Origin: Pseudoalteromonas sp. UG3-2
Lineage (GTDB): Bacteria > Pseudomonadota > Gammaproteobacteria > Enterobacterales > Alteromonadaceae
Assembly (NCBI RefSeq): GCF_037120705.1
Contig: NZ_JAWLJU010000002.1
Location: 248,001-312,000 of the forward strand
Direction of reading: 5' to 3'
DNA length: 64,000 nt
The stretch's first letter is position 1. Each line of letters opens with the position of its first letter. A model generated the notes under the pieces. It searched no databases. It was not told the DNA's origin and saw nothing but the letters and a program-made list of their open reading frames with translations. The position numbers and the translations under genes were made by a program. Of this stretch, positions 8,363 through 17,104 are shown piece by piece.

Positions 8363-9844
8363 ATGGCTAAAGTGGCAAGTTTAATCAGAAAATCCCATTT
8401 TCTCGGTACCAAAATACGTAACTTAAGAAAAAGAAATCACTTAACGCTAGAGGACCTTTCGGCACGCTGTGTCAAACAAGATCCAGCCAGTGCCCCTTCG
8501 GTGTCTTACCTATCGATGATAGAGCGCGGCCAGCGTACCCCCAGTGAAGCCATGCTAGAGAATTTTTCTAGCGTGTTCCAAAAGCCCATAGACTGGTTTT
8601 TAGACAGTCAGCCCGAGGCACCTGAATTGGCACCGGATAAAGGCAACTCGGGTGGCATCATGGGCATGGCATTGGAGCCCAATTTTTTGTTCGCCAAAGA
8701 AATTTTGCAAATCGCCATTCCGGAAATGCTGTCTCAAGCGGGGATCAGTGGTCGTCAGTTTGCACATTTGTTGATCCGCGCCCATCAAGAGCACCATCAA
8801 AACCATTTTCCTGATTTAGAGCGCGCCGCCGATGAAGTGGGGGGCAAGAACCTTTACCTTAGTGTTGAGGAGTTGAAGGCCATTTTAGAGCAAAAAGGCC
8901 GAACCTTGGTGTGGTTTAAACAAGGCAGTCACCCAGAGCAGGGCCTGATCACGTCTTATTTTAAAGAGCCCAGCTTGGTTTATCTCAACGAACAGTTAAA
9001 GCAGCATCCGGCGCGGCTTAAGTACGACTTAGCGGTGCATATAGGCCATGCGGTGCTACACACCACTGAGGGGTTAGAATGCACGTTAACCACTGGGGAG
9101 AGCCGTCAGGATAATCAAACCTTTGATCACGATACCCCCAATGCGCAAGATATTTTAAGGGCCTGGCAGGACTTTGAGTCGAGCTTTTTTGCCGGCGCCT
9201 TATTATGCCCAAGAACGCCATTTAGGCAGCTGCTCGAAAGTCACGGTTACGACATTCGCGTGCATCAGCAGTTGGGGATATCGGCCTCGGTGGTGATGCG
9301 TAGAATGACCTCGGTGTCTCCTTACCCTCACTGGCACTATTTTGATGCTTACCAAGCCGGTAAGCTTAAAGCGGTCTATCGTGGTAATGGTATCCCACTG
9401 CCATGGGGGAATATGCGCAGCGTGGCCGATCCTTGCCAGCATTGGGCGGTGTTTCGCAAGTTTCACGATGACAGCCAACAGTCCAGTGCCCAGTTGTCGA
9501 TCCTCAATGTTGATGGCAAGCCCCGGCTTTACTGTTGTGAATCAGTGAAAATTATCGATGTGGCGGATCGTCCTCGGGTGCTATGCGCTGGGCTTGATTT
9601 AACCCCGGCTATTGCAGCACAAGGAATTGATGCCGATGCCTTAGTCGGTGAATTGCAACAAGCTTGCATACAACATGGTGGTGCCAGTGTGGTGCCGTAC
9701 CATATGAAAACGCAGTTATTGCGCGTTGCGAAAATCTTGAATATTCAATGGGTCGAACGTGGTTTAGATGGGGTGGTGCGGGTGATTTGCACTCGCGGTA
9801 AAAGTTGTCCTAGGCAGCCAAGTTGTTATCTAGAAGATGCTTGA
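8363..9844 (+). CDS. XRE-family transcriptional regulator with DUF3612 domain
   Basis: This 493-residue regulator has an N-terminal helix-turn-helix (about residues 14-70, with IRNLRKRNHLTLEDLSAR and SYLSMIERGQRTPS). A long C-terminal domain of the DUF3612 type follows, resembling the ligand-sensing part of ScfR/RamB-like regulators of short-chain acyl-CoA and glyoxylate metabolism. The very C-terminus carries three cysteines (CTRGKSCPRQPSC), similar in place and spacing to the Cys-rich tail of those families. HIGHAVLHT at about residues 226-234 resembles an IrrE/ImmA-like helix, but a full HExxH metalloprotease motif is not visible. Its own promoter holds phased TTTCACA repeats. The partner metabolic genes are not next to it. 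Confidence 0.85.
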   Translation: MAKVASLIRKSHFLGTKIRNLRKRNHLTLEDLSARCVKQDPASAPSVSYLSMIERGQRTPSEAMLENFSSVFQKPIDWFLDSQPEAPELAPDKGNSGGIMGMALEPNFLFAKEILQIAIPEMLSQAGISGRQFAHLLIRAHQEHHQNHFPDLERAADEVGGKNLYLSVEELKAILEQKGRTLVWFKQGSHPEQGLITSYFKEPSLVYLNEQLKQHPARLKYDLAVHIGHAVLHTTEGLECTLTTGESRQDNQTFDHDTPNAQDILRAWQDFESSFFAGALLCPRTPFRQLLESHGYDIRVHQQLGISASVVMRRMTSVSPYPHWHYFDAYQAGKLKAVYRGNGIPLPWGNMRSVADPCQHWAVFRKFHDDSQQSSAQLSILNVDGKPRLYCCESVKIIDVADRPRVLCAGLDLTPAIAAQGIDADALVGELQQACIQHGGASVVPYHMKTQLLRVAKILNIQWVERGLDGVVRVICTRGKSCPRQPSCYLEDA

Positions 9845-9927
9845 GTTGCTGTTTGCTATGAGGATTTAAGGCTGCAACGGTCGTGCCTTTAGGCTAAAAT
9901 GGCAAACCGTCTCAGCGAATGGTTACT

Positions 9928-10218
9928 ATGAATATTGCAATTAAAAGTGAAACCAACCCCAGCGTCTCCTGCAGTAACTGCAAAGCCTGTTGCTGCCGTT
10001 TAGAAGTCATGATTATTTCAGATACTGGGGTACCAGAGGCCTTTATCGAACGCGATCAGTTTGGCAGCGAAACCATGCGGCGACTGGATGATGGCTGGTG
10101 TGCAGCGCTGGATAGAGACACTTTTATGTGTACGATTTATGAAAACCGTCCTTGGATCTGCCGTGAGTTTGAAATGGGCTCTTACGAGTGCACCGAACAA
10201 CGTGATGCCATCTTGTAA
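9928..10218 (+). CDS. YkgJ-family cysteine cluster protein
   Basis: This is a small (96-residue) protein with the CxxCxxCC cluster (SCSNCKACCCRLEV) near the N-terminus and further cysteines in MCTIYENRPWICREFEMG and YEC. The pattern marks the YkgJ/CxxCxxCC family, thought to bind zinc or an iron-sulfur cluster; the function is not established. An upstream in-frame ATG at 9919 adds three residues and cannot be excluded, since neither start has a good ribosome-binding site. It follows the regulator by about 80 bases and may be read from the same or its own promoter. The 133 bases after it hold nothing I can identify. Confidence 0.88.
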   Translation: MNIAIKSETNPSVSCSNCKACCCRLEVMIISDTGVPEAFIERDQFGSETMRRLDDGWCAALDRDTFMCTIYENRPWICREFEMGSYECTEQRDAIL

Positions 10219-10351
10219 GGCAATTCATGGCATGAAAAGGAGTGCTAACTAGCGCAATATCGCGGCCTTGATGACACGGAAATAGCATCAGTGATGCGCG
10301 CTTACTGCTGCAGGCAAGAGCTTGTGGCAAACGCGCTATGTTTGTTAGTGA

Positions 10352-12337
10352 TTAGATTTTATTGCGAATTAGGTCTCTGACCATAAAGCGGTTGGGGTGA
10401 ATGGTCTGATGAACACGTTCACTGTAGGGCCGTGGCTCCGCGAGCAAACTTGACACTAGGTGCTCTGTAGCAAGCGGTGCACTGCATAGGCCCCGAGCGC
10501 CAAAGCCAGTAACTAGGTGCAAGCCTTGATGGGGTTGTTTAAGTGGTGCAAAGTCAAATTGCTTACCCTTTCTTAAATTAGCAAAGCCGTGACAGAAATC
10601 CTCTGGATCTTGGACTTGCCCTAGCATGGGTAAGTGATCATTAAAACAGCAGCGCACGGCAGCCTTAGCACTGCTGATGGCCCCTAAACTGGTAGCAAAG
10701 TCGCTGTCTGGATAAAAGCGATTAAGCTGGGCGCGATTGCTGTCATCATCCTCTGCTTTTAGGGCTCGACTTTTACTATTTTTATCAAAGGTTGCCCCCA
10801 TGCAATGGTAGCCCTCAACAGCTGGGGTGAAATACCCCTTGTGGCATAACACGGTTTTTAGCTGCTGCGATGCTTCTCCCGCTTCCACATGTGACACTTG
10901 TCCACGCACTCCATGGAGTGGAATATGACGCGTTTGCTCAAAGCGATCACTGTGCTCTCCGGTGCACACGAAAACATCGCTGAAAGGACCATATTGCTGA
11001 TCTTGACTGTGCAGTATCCAGCCGGCTTCGGTGCGTTCGAGTGCTTCAATGTCGGTATTAAAGTGGCTTTCTATGTGCTGTAATTGCCTTGCTGCTGAGA
11101 AAATTGCTTGGGTAGCTTGGGCCGGATGCAGCCATCCTGCTTCGGGAATATAGAGGCCACCATAAGGTAGGGATGTGCCGGCAAGCTCCGAGGCCTGGTG
11201 TTTATCTACGGCATAGATCAGCGCCTGGGGCCAATTGGCTTTATCGGTTATATTCTGGTGCTGTTGCTGTTTTGCCTCGGTGACGGATTGCAGCAGTACG
11301 CCGCACCAGTCATGGGCAAAGTCAAAACCGGCTTGGTGCACCTGCTGATAGAGCCGTTTAGCGTATAAGAAGCTATGGGCATAAAACTCACTCGGTGGGG
11401 TCGTATCCGCTTGCAGATTAGGATAAACCGCCCCTTGGCGGTTGTGAGATGCGCCCATGGCAAGCTGGGGATCTTGGCAAAATAAACTGGCCGTAATGCC
11501 ACGCTTAGCTAAATGGTAAAGTAAGCAGCTTGAAGCAATGCCGCCGCCAATCACAGCAACATCACTCAGCTGACGTGACTGGGTATGATAAAATGTCGGG
11601 GTGTTGTGCTGCTCAGTGGCCTCAGGCAAGACGCCCACCACCATCTCGCGTTTACGGCCAAACCCTTTTACTTTTTGGCATTCAAACCCAGCTTGTTGCA
11701 GTCCTCTGCGCACAAAACCAGCTGCAGTGAAGGTGGCAAAGGTGGCATTGGCTCTACTCATGTTCGCCATGGCATCAAACAAAGACTGCTGCCACATATC
11801 TGGGTTTTTGCTTGGAGCAAAGCCATCTAAAAACCAGGCATCAACAAACCCCTCCTCACTGTAGCTAAGTTGCGGCAGGGTGTCATGAATGTCACCAAAC
11901 CACAGATCCAGTATCACTGAACCGTGCTCAAACTCGAGGCGATGACAGCCCGATAACGCCATCGGGTACTGCTGGCACAGTTGTGTAGCCAGCGGCTGTA
12001 AAGTGGGCCATGCCGATAAGGCTTGAATAAGGTCATCGAGGTGAATGGGGAACTTTTCAAACGAGACAAAGTGCAGATGTGTGACATTGGCATCGCTGGG
12101 TCGCGCTAAAAACTGTGCCCAGGCGTTTAAAAAGTTTAACCCGGTACCAAAGCCTGTTTCAGCAATAACAAATTTGCTCTTGCCATGATTTTGTAACCGC
12201 TTATCGATATGGTTTTGCTGATAGAAGACATAATGTGACTCGGCTAAGCCGTCATCATTAGAAAAATAGACGTCATCAAAACGGTTGGCGACTGGGGTGC
12301 CGGCCTCGTTGAAATGTATTTCAGCGTTTTTAATCAT
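10352..12337 (-). CDS. mnmC: MnmC, bifunctional tRNA mnm5s2U34 biosynthesis enzyme
   Basis: MnmC makes the last two steps of mnm5s2U at the wobble position of several tRNAs. The N-terminal half (about residues 1-240) is the SAM-dependent methyltransferase, with AETGFGTGLNFLNAW as the SAM motif and WFLDGFAPSKNPDMW. The C-terminal half is the FAD-dependent oxidoreductase that removes the carboxymethyl group, starting with DVAVIGGGIASSCLLYHLAKRG at about residue 258 (FAD-binding GxGxxS-like) and ending with VTGFGARGLCSAP. The full length (661 residues) matches the family. It is divergent from fabB, a pairing conserved in Enterobacterales and relatives. Confidence 0.96.
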   Translation of the reverse strand: MIKNAEIHFNEAGTPVANRFDDVYFSNDDGLAESHYVFYQQNHIDKRLQNHGKSKFVIAETGFGTGLNFLNAWAQFLARPSDANVTHLHFVSFEKFPIHLDDLIQALSAWPTLQPLATQLCQQYPMALSGCHRLEFEHGSVILDLWFGDIHDTLPQLSYSEEGFVDAWFLDGFAPSKNPDMWQQSLFDAMANMSRANATFATFTAAGFVRRGLQQAGFECQKVKGFGRKREMVVGVLPEATEQHNTPTFYHTQSRQLSDVAVIGGGIASSCLLYHLAKRGITASLFCQDPQLAMGASHNRQGAVYPNLQADTTPPSEFYAHSFLYAKRLYQQVHQAGFDFAHDWCGVLLQSVTEAKQQQHQNITDKANWPQALIYAVDKHQASELAGTSLPYGGLYIPEAGWLHPAQATQAIFSAARQLQHIESHFNTDIEALERTEAGWILHSQDQQYGPFSDVFVCTGEHSDRFEQTRHIPLHGVRGQVSHVEAGEASQQLKTVLCHKGYFTPAVEGYHCMGATFDKNSKSRALKAEDDDSNRAQLNRFYPDSDFATSLGAISSAKAAVRCCFNDHLPMLGQVQDPEDFCHGFANLRKGKQFDFAPLKQPHQGLHLVTGFGARGLCSAPLATEHLVSSLLAEPRPYSERVHQTIHPNRFMVRDLIRNKI

Positions 12338-12422
12338 GGAAAACTCTATGTTAGGCTATTTTAGTCCTATTTTACTGACTTTTAGCGTAATAGTCTGGTT
12401 GCATTTTTACTTATTTAGGTTC

Positions 12423-12440
12423 AGAGTACATGTGTACGCT
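12423..12440. promoter_or_regulatory. FabR-like operator in the mnmC-fabB gap
   Basis: The 18 bases AGAGTACATGTGTACGCT contain GTACA-N2-TGTAC, and on the other strand read AGCGTACACATGTACTCT. This closely resembles the FabR palindrome known upstream of fabA and fabB in gammaproteobacteria. It lies 74 bases before the fabB ATG, just upstream of a TATACT -10 candidate at 12474-12479, where a repressor of unsaturated fatty acid synthesis would act. Confidence 0.65.
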
Positions 12441-12513
12441 GGAAAGCTGACCACTTGGGACTAAAATTCAGCGTATACTACGCACAATTTAGTTAATTCG
12501 AAGGGAATAACCC

Positions 12514-13728
12514 ATGAGAAGAGCCGTTATTACGGGGATCGGTGTCGTTTCAAGCATCGGTAACGACAAGCAAGAAGTTTTAGAATCATTAAAAGCTGGC
12601 AAAAGTGGTATTGCTTTTAACCAAGAGTTTGCTGATTACAACCTTCGTAGTCAGGTTTCAGGTAAAATTGATATCGACATTAAGTCGCTTGTAGACCGTA
12701 AAGCACATCGCTTTATGGGCGATGCCGCTGCATTTTCTTATATTTCAATGGCCCAAGCCATTGCGGATTCCGGTTTATCTGACGAGCAAGTGTCTAACGA
12801 GCGTACTGGTCTTATTGTTGGCTCTGGCGGTGGTTCGTCAAAATATCAGGTTGAAGCGGCGGATATCCTGCGTGAAAAAGGGGTCAAGCGAGTAGGCCCA
12901 TACATGGTGCCAAGAACCATGGCCAGCACCACTTCAGCTTGCCTTGCAACGCCGTTTAAAATCAAAGGTGTTAACTATTCTATTAGCTCAGCATGCGCGA
13001 CGTCTGCGCACTGTATTGGCAATGCGGTTGAACAAATTCAGCTGGGTAAACAAGACGTCATCTTCGCTGGTGGCGGTGAGGAGCTGCATTGGACGTTGGC
13101 GATGGAGTTTGATGCTATGGGTGCATTGTCAACAAAATACAATGACACGCCTGAGCGCGCTTCTCGAACTTATGACGCTAACCGTGATGGCTTTGTTATC
13201 TCTGGCGGTGGCGGTATCGTTGTGGTTGAAGAGCTTGAGCATGCGCTAGCACGTGGTGCCCACATTTATGCTGAAATTGTTGGTTATGGTGCGACTTCTG
13301 ATGGCTACGACATGGTGGCGCCATCGGGTGAAGGCGCGGTTCGCTGTATGAAGCAAGCCATGCAAGGGCTTGAAGGGCCGATTGATTACCTAAATACCCA
13401 TGGTACTTCGACGCCAGTGGGGGATGTTAAAGAGCTTGGGGCAATTCAAGAATTGTTTGGCAATAACTCGCCTGCTATCAGTGCTACCAAAGCAATGACG
13501 GGCCATGCTCTAGGTGCAGCAGGTGTACACGAAGCCATCTACTCGTTGTTGATGCTAGACAATGACTTTATTGCGCCATCAATCAACATTGATGAGTTAG
13601 ATGAGCAAGCGCAAGGTTTGGATATTGTCACTGAGCGCCGCGATGGTGCGCTTAATACGGTTATGTCTAACAGCTTTGGCTTTGGTGGTACTAACGCGAC
13701 TTTAGTGATGTCGAAATACAAAGGCTAA
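12514..13728 (+). CDS. fabB: FabB, beta-ketoacyl-ACP synthase I
   Basis: FabB condenses malonyl-ACP with acyl-ACP and is the elongation step required for unsaturated fatty acids. The 404-residue product shows the Cys-His-His triad of KAS I: the nucleophile in SSACATSAH, and the two histidines in [13 protein letters not shown] and [10 protein letters not shown]. The C-terminal [11 protein letters not shown] is the usual thiolase-fold glycine motif. The N-terminus [16 protein letters not shown] is the canonical KAS start and has AAGGGA upstream. It is a single-gene unit closed by a bidirectional terminator and preceded by a FabR-like site, so expression should respond to membrane unsaturation. 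Confidence 0.97.
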   Translation: MRRAVITGIGVVSSIGNDKQEVLESLKAGKSGIAFNQEFADYNLRSQVSGKIDIDIKSLVDRKAHRFMGDAAAFSYISMAQAIADSGLSDEQVSNERTGLIVGSGGGSSKYQVEAADILREKGVKRVGPYMVPRTMASTTSACLATPFKIKGVNYSISSACATSAHCIGNAVEQIQLGKQDVIFAGGGEELHWTLAMEFDAMGALSTKYNDTPERASRTYDANRDGFVISGGGGIVVVEELEHALARGAHIYAEIVGYGATSDGYDMVAPSGEGAVRCMKQAMQGLEGPIDYLNTHGTSTPVGDVKELGAIQELFGNNSPAISATKAMTGHALGAAGVHEAIYSLLMLDNDFIAPSINIDELDEQAQGLDIVTERRDGALNTVMSNSFGFGGTNATLVMSKYKG

Positions 13729-13757
13729 TTGCGGATTGGTATACTAGCATGAACAAC

Positions 13758-13790
13758 AAAAGGCCCCCAATCATCATTGGGGGCCTTTTA
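13758..13790. terminator. Bidirectional terminator between fabB and smpB
   Basis: AAAAGGCCCCCAA at 13758-13770 pairs with TTGGGGGCCTTTT at 13777-13789 around a 6-base loop. The A/T flanks give a U-run on both strands, which suits the convergent genes on either side. Confidence 0.92.
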
Positions 13791-13826
13791 CGTTGTCTGC
13801 TGTACTATTTTGCAATCGGCTTGCTG

Positions 13827-14309
13827 TTAACGTACTTTGTGTTTCATCAAACGCTCTTTATCGCGTGACCAGTCGCGGTCTTTGATGTCTGCACGTTTGT
13901 CGTGTTGCTTTTTACCTTTTGCAAGATAAAACTCGAGCTTAACCCAGCATTTTTTCCAATACATTGCCGTAGCAATGAGTGAATACCCTTCACGCTCCGT
14001 AGCACCAATTAAACGAGATATTTCACGCTTGTTTAATAGTAACTTGCGATACCGTAAGGGATCACAAACCACATGAGAAGAGGCGCTATTTAATGGTTGG
14101 ATTTGGCTACCCAGCAGGTAGGCTTCACCATTTTTGATGTGAATATATGTATCGGAAATATTGACCTTACCGGCACGGATGCTCTTAACTTCCCAGCCTT
14201 GTAATTCAATACCTGCTTCGAACTTATCGTGTAGTGAATACTCATGACGCGCTTTTTTGTTGAGCGCTATGGTATTGCTGTTTGATTTACTTGAATTTTT
14301 CTTTGCCAT
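13827..14309 (-). CDS. smpB: SmpB, tmRNA-binding protein
   Basis: SmpB delivers tmRNA (SsrA) to stalled ribosomes in trans-translation. The 160-residue product has the OB-fold core with [30 protein letters not shown], split here as [15 protein letters not shown] followed by ELQGWEVKS, and the basic C-terminal tail [16 protein letters not shown] that inserts into the decoding channel. The extra Ser/Asn/Lys-rich N-terminus is common. It is divergent from ratA, an arrangement conserved across gammaproteobacteria. The ssrA gene, often downstream, is not found in the gap to fabB. Confidence 0.97.
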   Translation of the reverse strand: MAKKNSSKSNSNTIALNKKARHEYSLHDKFEAGIELQGWEVKSIRAGKVNISDTYIHIKNGEAYLLGSQIQPLNSASSHVVCDPLRYRKLLLNKREISRLIGATEREGYSLIATAMYWKKCWVKLEFYLAKGKKQHDKRADIKDRDWSRDKERLMKHKVR

Positions 14310-14450
14310 AATGGCCTAGTTTACCTATAAATCGGGTTATAAGACAGCGCTTTTTAAGCGATGTCGCGTATTTTTACCTAGTCAGTGCCTGCAAACAAGA
14401 TAATTCTTTAAAAGCTTGGTAAAATCACCACATATAATTTTGGAGTGTCT

Positions 14451-14885
14451 ATGCCACAGATAGAAAAAAGTGCATTGGTGATGTATAGCACCACTGAGAT
14501 GTTTGAATTAGTCAACGATGTTGATGCCTATCCCGCTTTTTTACCGCACTGCTCGAATGCCAAGGTGATCGATAGTGATAACCAAGGAATGACCGCGAGC
14601 TTGGAGATTTCTAAAGCCGGGATAAAAAAGTGGTTTACTACTAAAAACCAATTTGACGGCAACCGAGTTAAAATGCAGCTTGTAGATGGGCCATTTAAAT
14701 CATTACATGGCTATTGGGAGTTCACGGCTTTGGATGACCAAGCGTGTAAAGTCAGTTTAAAGCTGGAGTTTGAATTCGCCAGTAAGCTCATCGAAATGGC
14801 GTTTGGCAAGTTGTTCAATGAAGTTGCAAAGAGTATGGTGGCCGCCTTTACGCAACGAGCAAAAGTGGTGTACGGAGCAAGGTAA
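14451..14885 (+). CDS. ratA: RatA/Coq10-family START-domain protein
   Basis: This 144-residue protein belongs to the polyketide cyclase/START family (Coq10-like), with ALVMYSTTEMFELVNDVDAYPAFLPHC split across the conserved N-terminal strand and helix. The E. coli homologue (YfjG/RatA) was described as a 70S-assembly-blocking toxin, but the family includes the ubiquinone-binding protein Coq10, so a role in respiratory quinone function is equally likely. I chose the ATG at 14451, with TGGAG five bases upstream, over the GTG at 14445, which overlaps that site. Its TAA shares one base with the ratB ATG, so the two are coupled. Confidence 0.93.
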   Translation: MPQIEKSALVMYSTTEMFELVNDVDAYPAFLPHCSNAKVIDSDNQGMTASLEISKAGIKKWFTTKNQFDGNRVKMQLVDGPFKSLHGYWEFTALDDQACKVSLKLEFEFASKLIEMAFGKLFNEVAKSMVAAFTQRAKVVYGAR

Positions 14886-15211
14886 TGATAAAAGTGGAAG
14901 TGGTCTTTGCGTTGCCAGACAAAGCAACCAGTTTAACCGTTGACGTGCCAGAAGGCACCTCTGCTGAGCAGGCAGTACTCCAGTCAGGAATTTTAGAGCA
15001 ATGCCCTGAGATTGATGCTAATAACCTGACATTAGGAGTGTGGAATCGCACGGTGAAACTTCACCATGTGGTAAAAGAAGGCGATCGTATCGAAATTTAT
15101 CGTCCGCTTATTGCCGATCCGAAAGAGGCCAGAAGACGCCGAGCAGAAAAGGCAAAAGAGGAAGGCAGAGCCAGTAAAGTGACTGGTGGCAGGCCCACCG
15201 AGCAGAAATAA
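14885..15211 (+). CDS. ratB: RatB, RnfH-family ubiquitin-like protein
   Basis: This 108-residue protein belongs to the RnfH/UPF0125 family, a beta-grasp (ubiquitin-like) fold. IKVEVVFALPDKATSLTVDVPEG forms the first strands (split: KVEVVFALPDKA then LTVDVPEGTS), and GDRIEIYRPLIADPKEARRRRAEKA is the family's diagnostic C-terminal motif (GDRIEIYRPLIADPKEARR). The biochemical role is unknown. It overlaps the ratA stop by one base (TAATG). The charged Lys/Arg-rich tail is typical. Confidence 0.94.
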   Translation: MIKVEVVFALPDKATSLTVDVPEGTSAEQAVLQSGILEQCPEIDANNLTLGVWNRTVKLHHVVKEGDRIEIYRPLIADPKEARRRRAEKAKEEGRASKVTGGRPTEQK

Positions 15212-15213
15212 CA

Positions 15214-15240
15214 AAAAAGGGATGTTACCATCCCTTTTTA
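15214..15240. terminator. Bidirectional terminator between ratB and bamE
   Basis: AAAAAGGGATG (15214-15224) pairs with CATCCCTTTTT (15229-15239) around a TTAC tetraloop. It gives U-runs on both strands between convergent ratB and bamE. Confidence 0.92.
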
Positions 15241-15600
15241 CTATTGATCGAGTGGCGTATCAAAGTTTTCGGGTTTGTCGAAGTCGCCGCTTACTCTAGC
15301 AAGCTTGTCATTTTCGAAATACACCGTAAAAGATTTTCTTACTTCCGATTCGCGGTCAATATTGAATACATATTTATAGTGCCAAACATCATCATTAAAG
15401 GCATCTTTTGCCAGTGGCGTGCCCAACACATAAATAACTTGCTCTCTAGTCATCTCAACACGCAGTTTATCGACATCTGACTGCTCTAAGAAATTACCTT
15501 GTGGCACGTTGATGCGATAAATCCAGCTTGAGCAGCCCGATGTAAATATCATCATCACTACAGCACTGAGCCAAACAGAAAGGGTTTTATTAGACAGCAT
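15241..15600 (-). CDS. bamE: BamE (SmpA/OmlA) outer-membrane assembly lipoprotein
   Basis: BamE is a small lipoprotein of the BAM complex that inserts beta-barrel proteins into the outer membrane. From the ATG at 15600 the product is 119 residues. It has a signal peptide ending in a lipobox (FTSGC), then the SmpA/OmlA domain with YRINVPQGNFLEQSDVDKL and VYVLGTP-like VIYVLGTPLAKD, and WHYKYVF. The frame is open 16 codons further, but the upstream residues would put charged sequence before the signal peptide, and AAGGAT lies 10 bases before 15600. The position next to ratAB/smpB is conserved in gammaproteobacteria. Confidence 0.95.
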   Translation of the reverse strand: MLSNKTLSVWLSAVVMMIFTSGCSSWIYRINVPQGNFLEQSDVDKLRVEMTREQVIYVLGTPLAKDAFNDDVWHYKYVFNIDRESEVRKSFTVYFENDKLARVSGDFDKPENFDTPLDQ

Positions 15601-15806
15601 GAAATTGTGTATCCTTATTATCAGTTGTTTGCATGATACCTTTTGCACAGAGAAGGTAAAGTCTCTTCGCGGATTTGGACTGCACTCAGTGTAAAAAGTT
15701 CTTGGTTACGTTGCAATAGACAAAGCTCATGGTGGTATCAGCAGGCCTATTATAAGATAAAGTCATTGACGCATGTTGGTGGTAGTTAGAGTTTAAAAGG
15801 TACGGT

Positions 15807-16154
15807 GTGTTAGGAATAAAGTGGTTAACCGCAACGGCAGCTGTTGTTCAGCCGGTGTGGAGTATTTATATCGTCGAAACGCGCAGCGGCCACTGGTATA
15901 CCGGTGTTACCACCGATGTCGCAAGAAGGGTGAGTCAGCATCAAGGTGGTAAAGGCGCAAAGAATCTACGCGGGAAAGGACCGTTAACCTTGAAGTACCA
16001 ACGCCAGGTAGGCAGTAAATCACAGGCATTGCAATTGGAATGGCAGGTTAAAAAACTGACCAAAACCCAAAAAGTCCAGTTTGTCGCGTCCAATGGCCAA
16101 CGTGCTAACGACAAGATAAAAGCGTTATTAGCAAATCAATCGCATCAAAGCTGA
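15807..16154 (+). CDS. GIY-YIG nuclease-family protein
   Basis: A single GIY-YIG domain fills residues about 18-100: WSIYIVETRSGHWYTGVTTD carries the motif (as IYI-n-WYTG) and the conserved Arg follows in VARRVSQH. The product resembles the short YhbQ/UPF0213 proteins, which are nucleases of uncertain role in DNA or RNA repair. The start is uncertain. The GTG at 15807 gives 115 residues, and the GTG at 15858 would leave a product of the usual family size beginning just before the motif. It stands alone between bamE and the convergent peptidase gene. Confidence 0.85.
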   Translation: MLGIKWLTATAAVVQPVWSIYIVETRSGHWYTGVTTDVARRVSQHQGGKGAKNLRGKGPLTLKYQRQVGSKSQALQLEWQVKKLTKTQKVQFVASNGQRANDKIKALLANQSHQS

Positions 16155-16170
16155 GTAATGCAATAGCCTG

Positions 16171-17085
16171 CTAATCAGTGATTTCCGTCGGTTTGGCTAG
16201 CAGCATGATAAAGCGGTTAATGAGTTCGACGCTGGCTTGATACTTGTTGAGGTCGATATTGTCGATACTATCGCTGATTTTATGGTGGTGCTGATCTTCC
16301 CCCATACCAAAGTAGATGTAAGGGATCCCTTGGCGATAAAAAGCATAATGATCGCTCGCTTTATGCCAGTTAATTCGGGCATTGTTGCTATAGCGAGCTA
16401 GCTGCCGAGTTGAAGAGACTACTTTGAGTTGGATGTCTGGGCTCGGTAGCGTTTGTAAGATACTTTGATAGTTAGAAAAGCGTGGTGACAGCAAGGCAAA
16501 AAGGCGGTTGCGATGATTCACCGCTAACATGTCTAAGTTAATATTAAACGCCACCTTTTGCTCTAGTGTACCTGCGTAAAATTTGGCCCCATATAGGCCC
16601 CTTTCTTCGGCGTCAGTGGCGACAAATAAAAAGTCCCTAGCGCGTACTTGAGTCGATAAGTTGTGCGCTATGTTAAGCATGGCAGCAACACCAGAAGCGT
16701 CATCATTCGCTCCCGGGTAATGATGTTTTCCATGGCGCCCGAGGCCGTCATAATGGGCGCTTAACACAATAGCATCGGCGCATCGCTGTTTAGTACAGGC
16801 AAGCTTTGCGGTGACATTATGCCCTGTGGCTTGGCTAAAGAACCCAGCAGGAAAGGTAAAATACTGATAGCTAGGCTGTGCTGCCATGCTGTTAAAGCGA
16901 GCAAAGATATACTCGGCACTTAAATTGGGGGTTTTGCCACCACTTTTACGACCTAAATGTTGCGCACTGGTCAGTGTATGTAAGTCTTTTAACAGGGTAT
17001 CTAGGGATTGCGCCGGTATGGCGGTTGCCGAAAACACCGCGACTAAAATTAAAAAGCTTGCCTGCAACACCTTCACAGTAGTCAT
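16171..17085 (-). CDS. Secreted M28-family zinc metallopeptidase
   Basis: This is an exported aminopeptidase-like enzyme of 304 residues with a cleavable signal peptide (ILVAVFSATAIPAQS). The M28 metal ligands are all present in order: His in LSAHYDGLG, Asp in GANDDASGVAAM, the Glu pair in TDAEERGLYGA, Asp in INLDMLAVN, and the final His in KASDHYAFY. The active-site set therefore looks intact. It should act in the periplasm or outside the cell, trimming peptides. It is 19 bases downstream of the transglutaminase-like/TPR lipoprotein on the same strand, so they may be co-transcribed. The substrate is unknown. Confidence 0.9.
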   Translation of the reverse strand: MTTVKVLQASFLILVAVFSATAIPAQSLDTLLKDLHTLTSAQHLGRKSGGKTPNLSAEYIFARFNSMAAQPSYQYFTFPAGFFSQATGHNVTAKLACTKQRCADAIVLSAHYDGLGRHGKHHYPGANDDASGVAAMLNIAHNLSTQVRARDFLFVATDAEERGLYGAKFYAGTLEQKVAFNINLDMLAVNHRNRLFALLSPRFSNYQSILQTLPSPDIQLKVVSSTRQLARYSNNARINWHKASDHYAFYRQGIPYIYFGMGEDQHHHKISDSIDNIDLNKYQASVELINRFIMLLAKPTEITD

Positions 17086-17104
17086 TTGCTGTACACCTTA
17101 GTGG

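Noticed and set aside
14451-15211. ratA-ratB as a toxin-antitoxin pair
   Set aside because: The names suggest it, but RatA is a Coq10/START-type protein and RatB an RnfH ubiquitin-like protein in a conserved housekeeping position beside smpB. No antitoxin features are visible.
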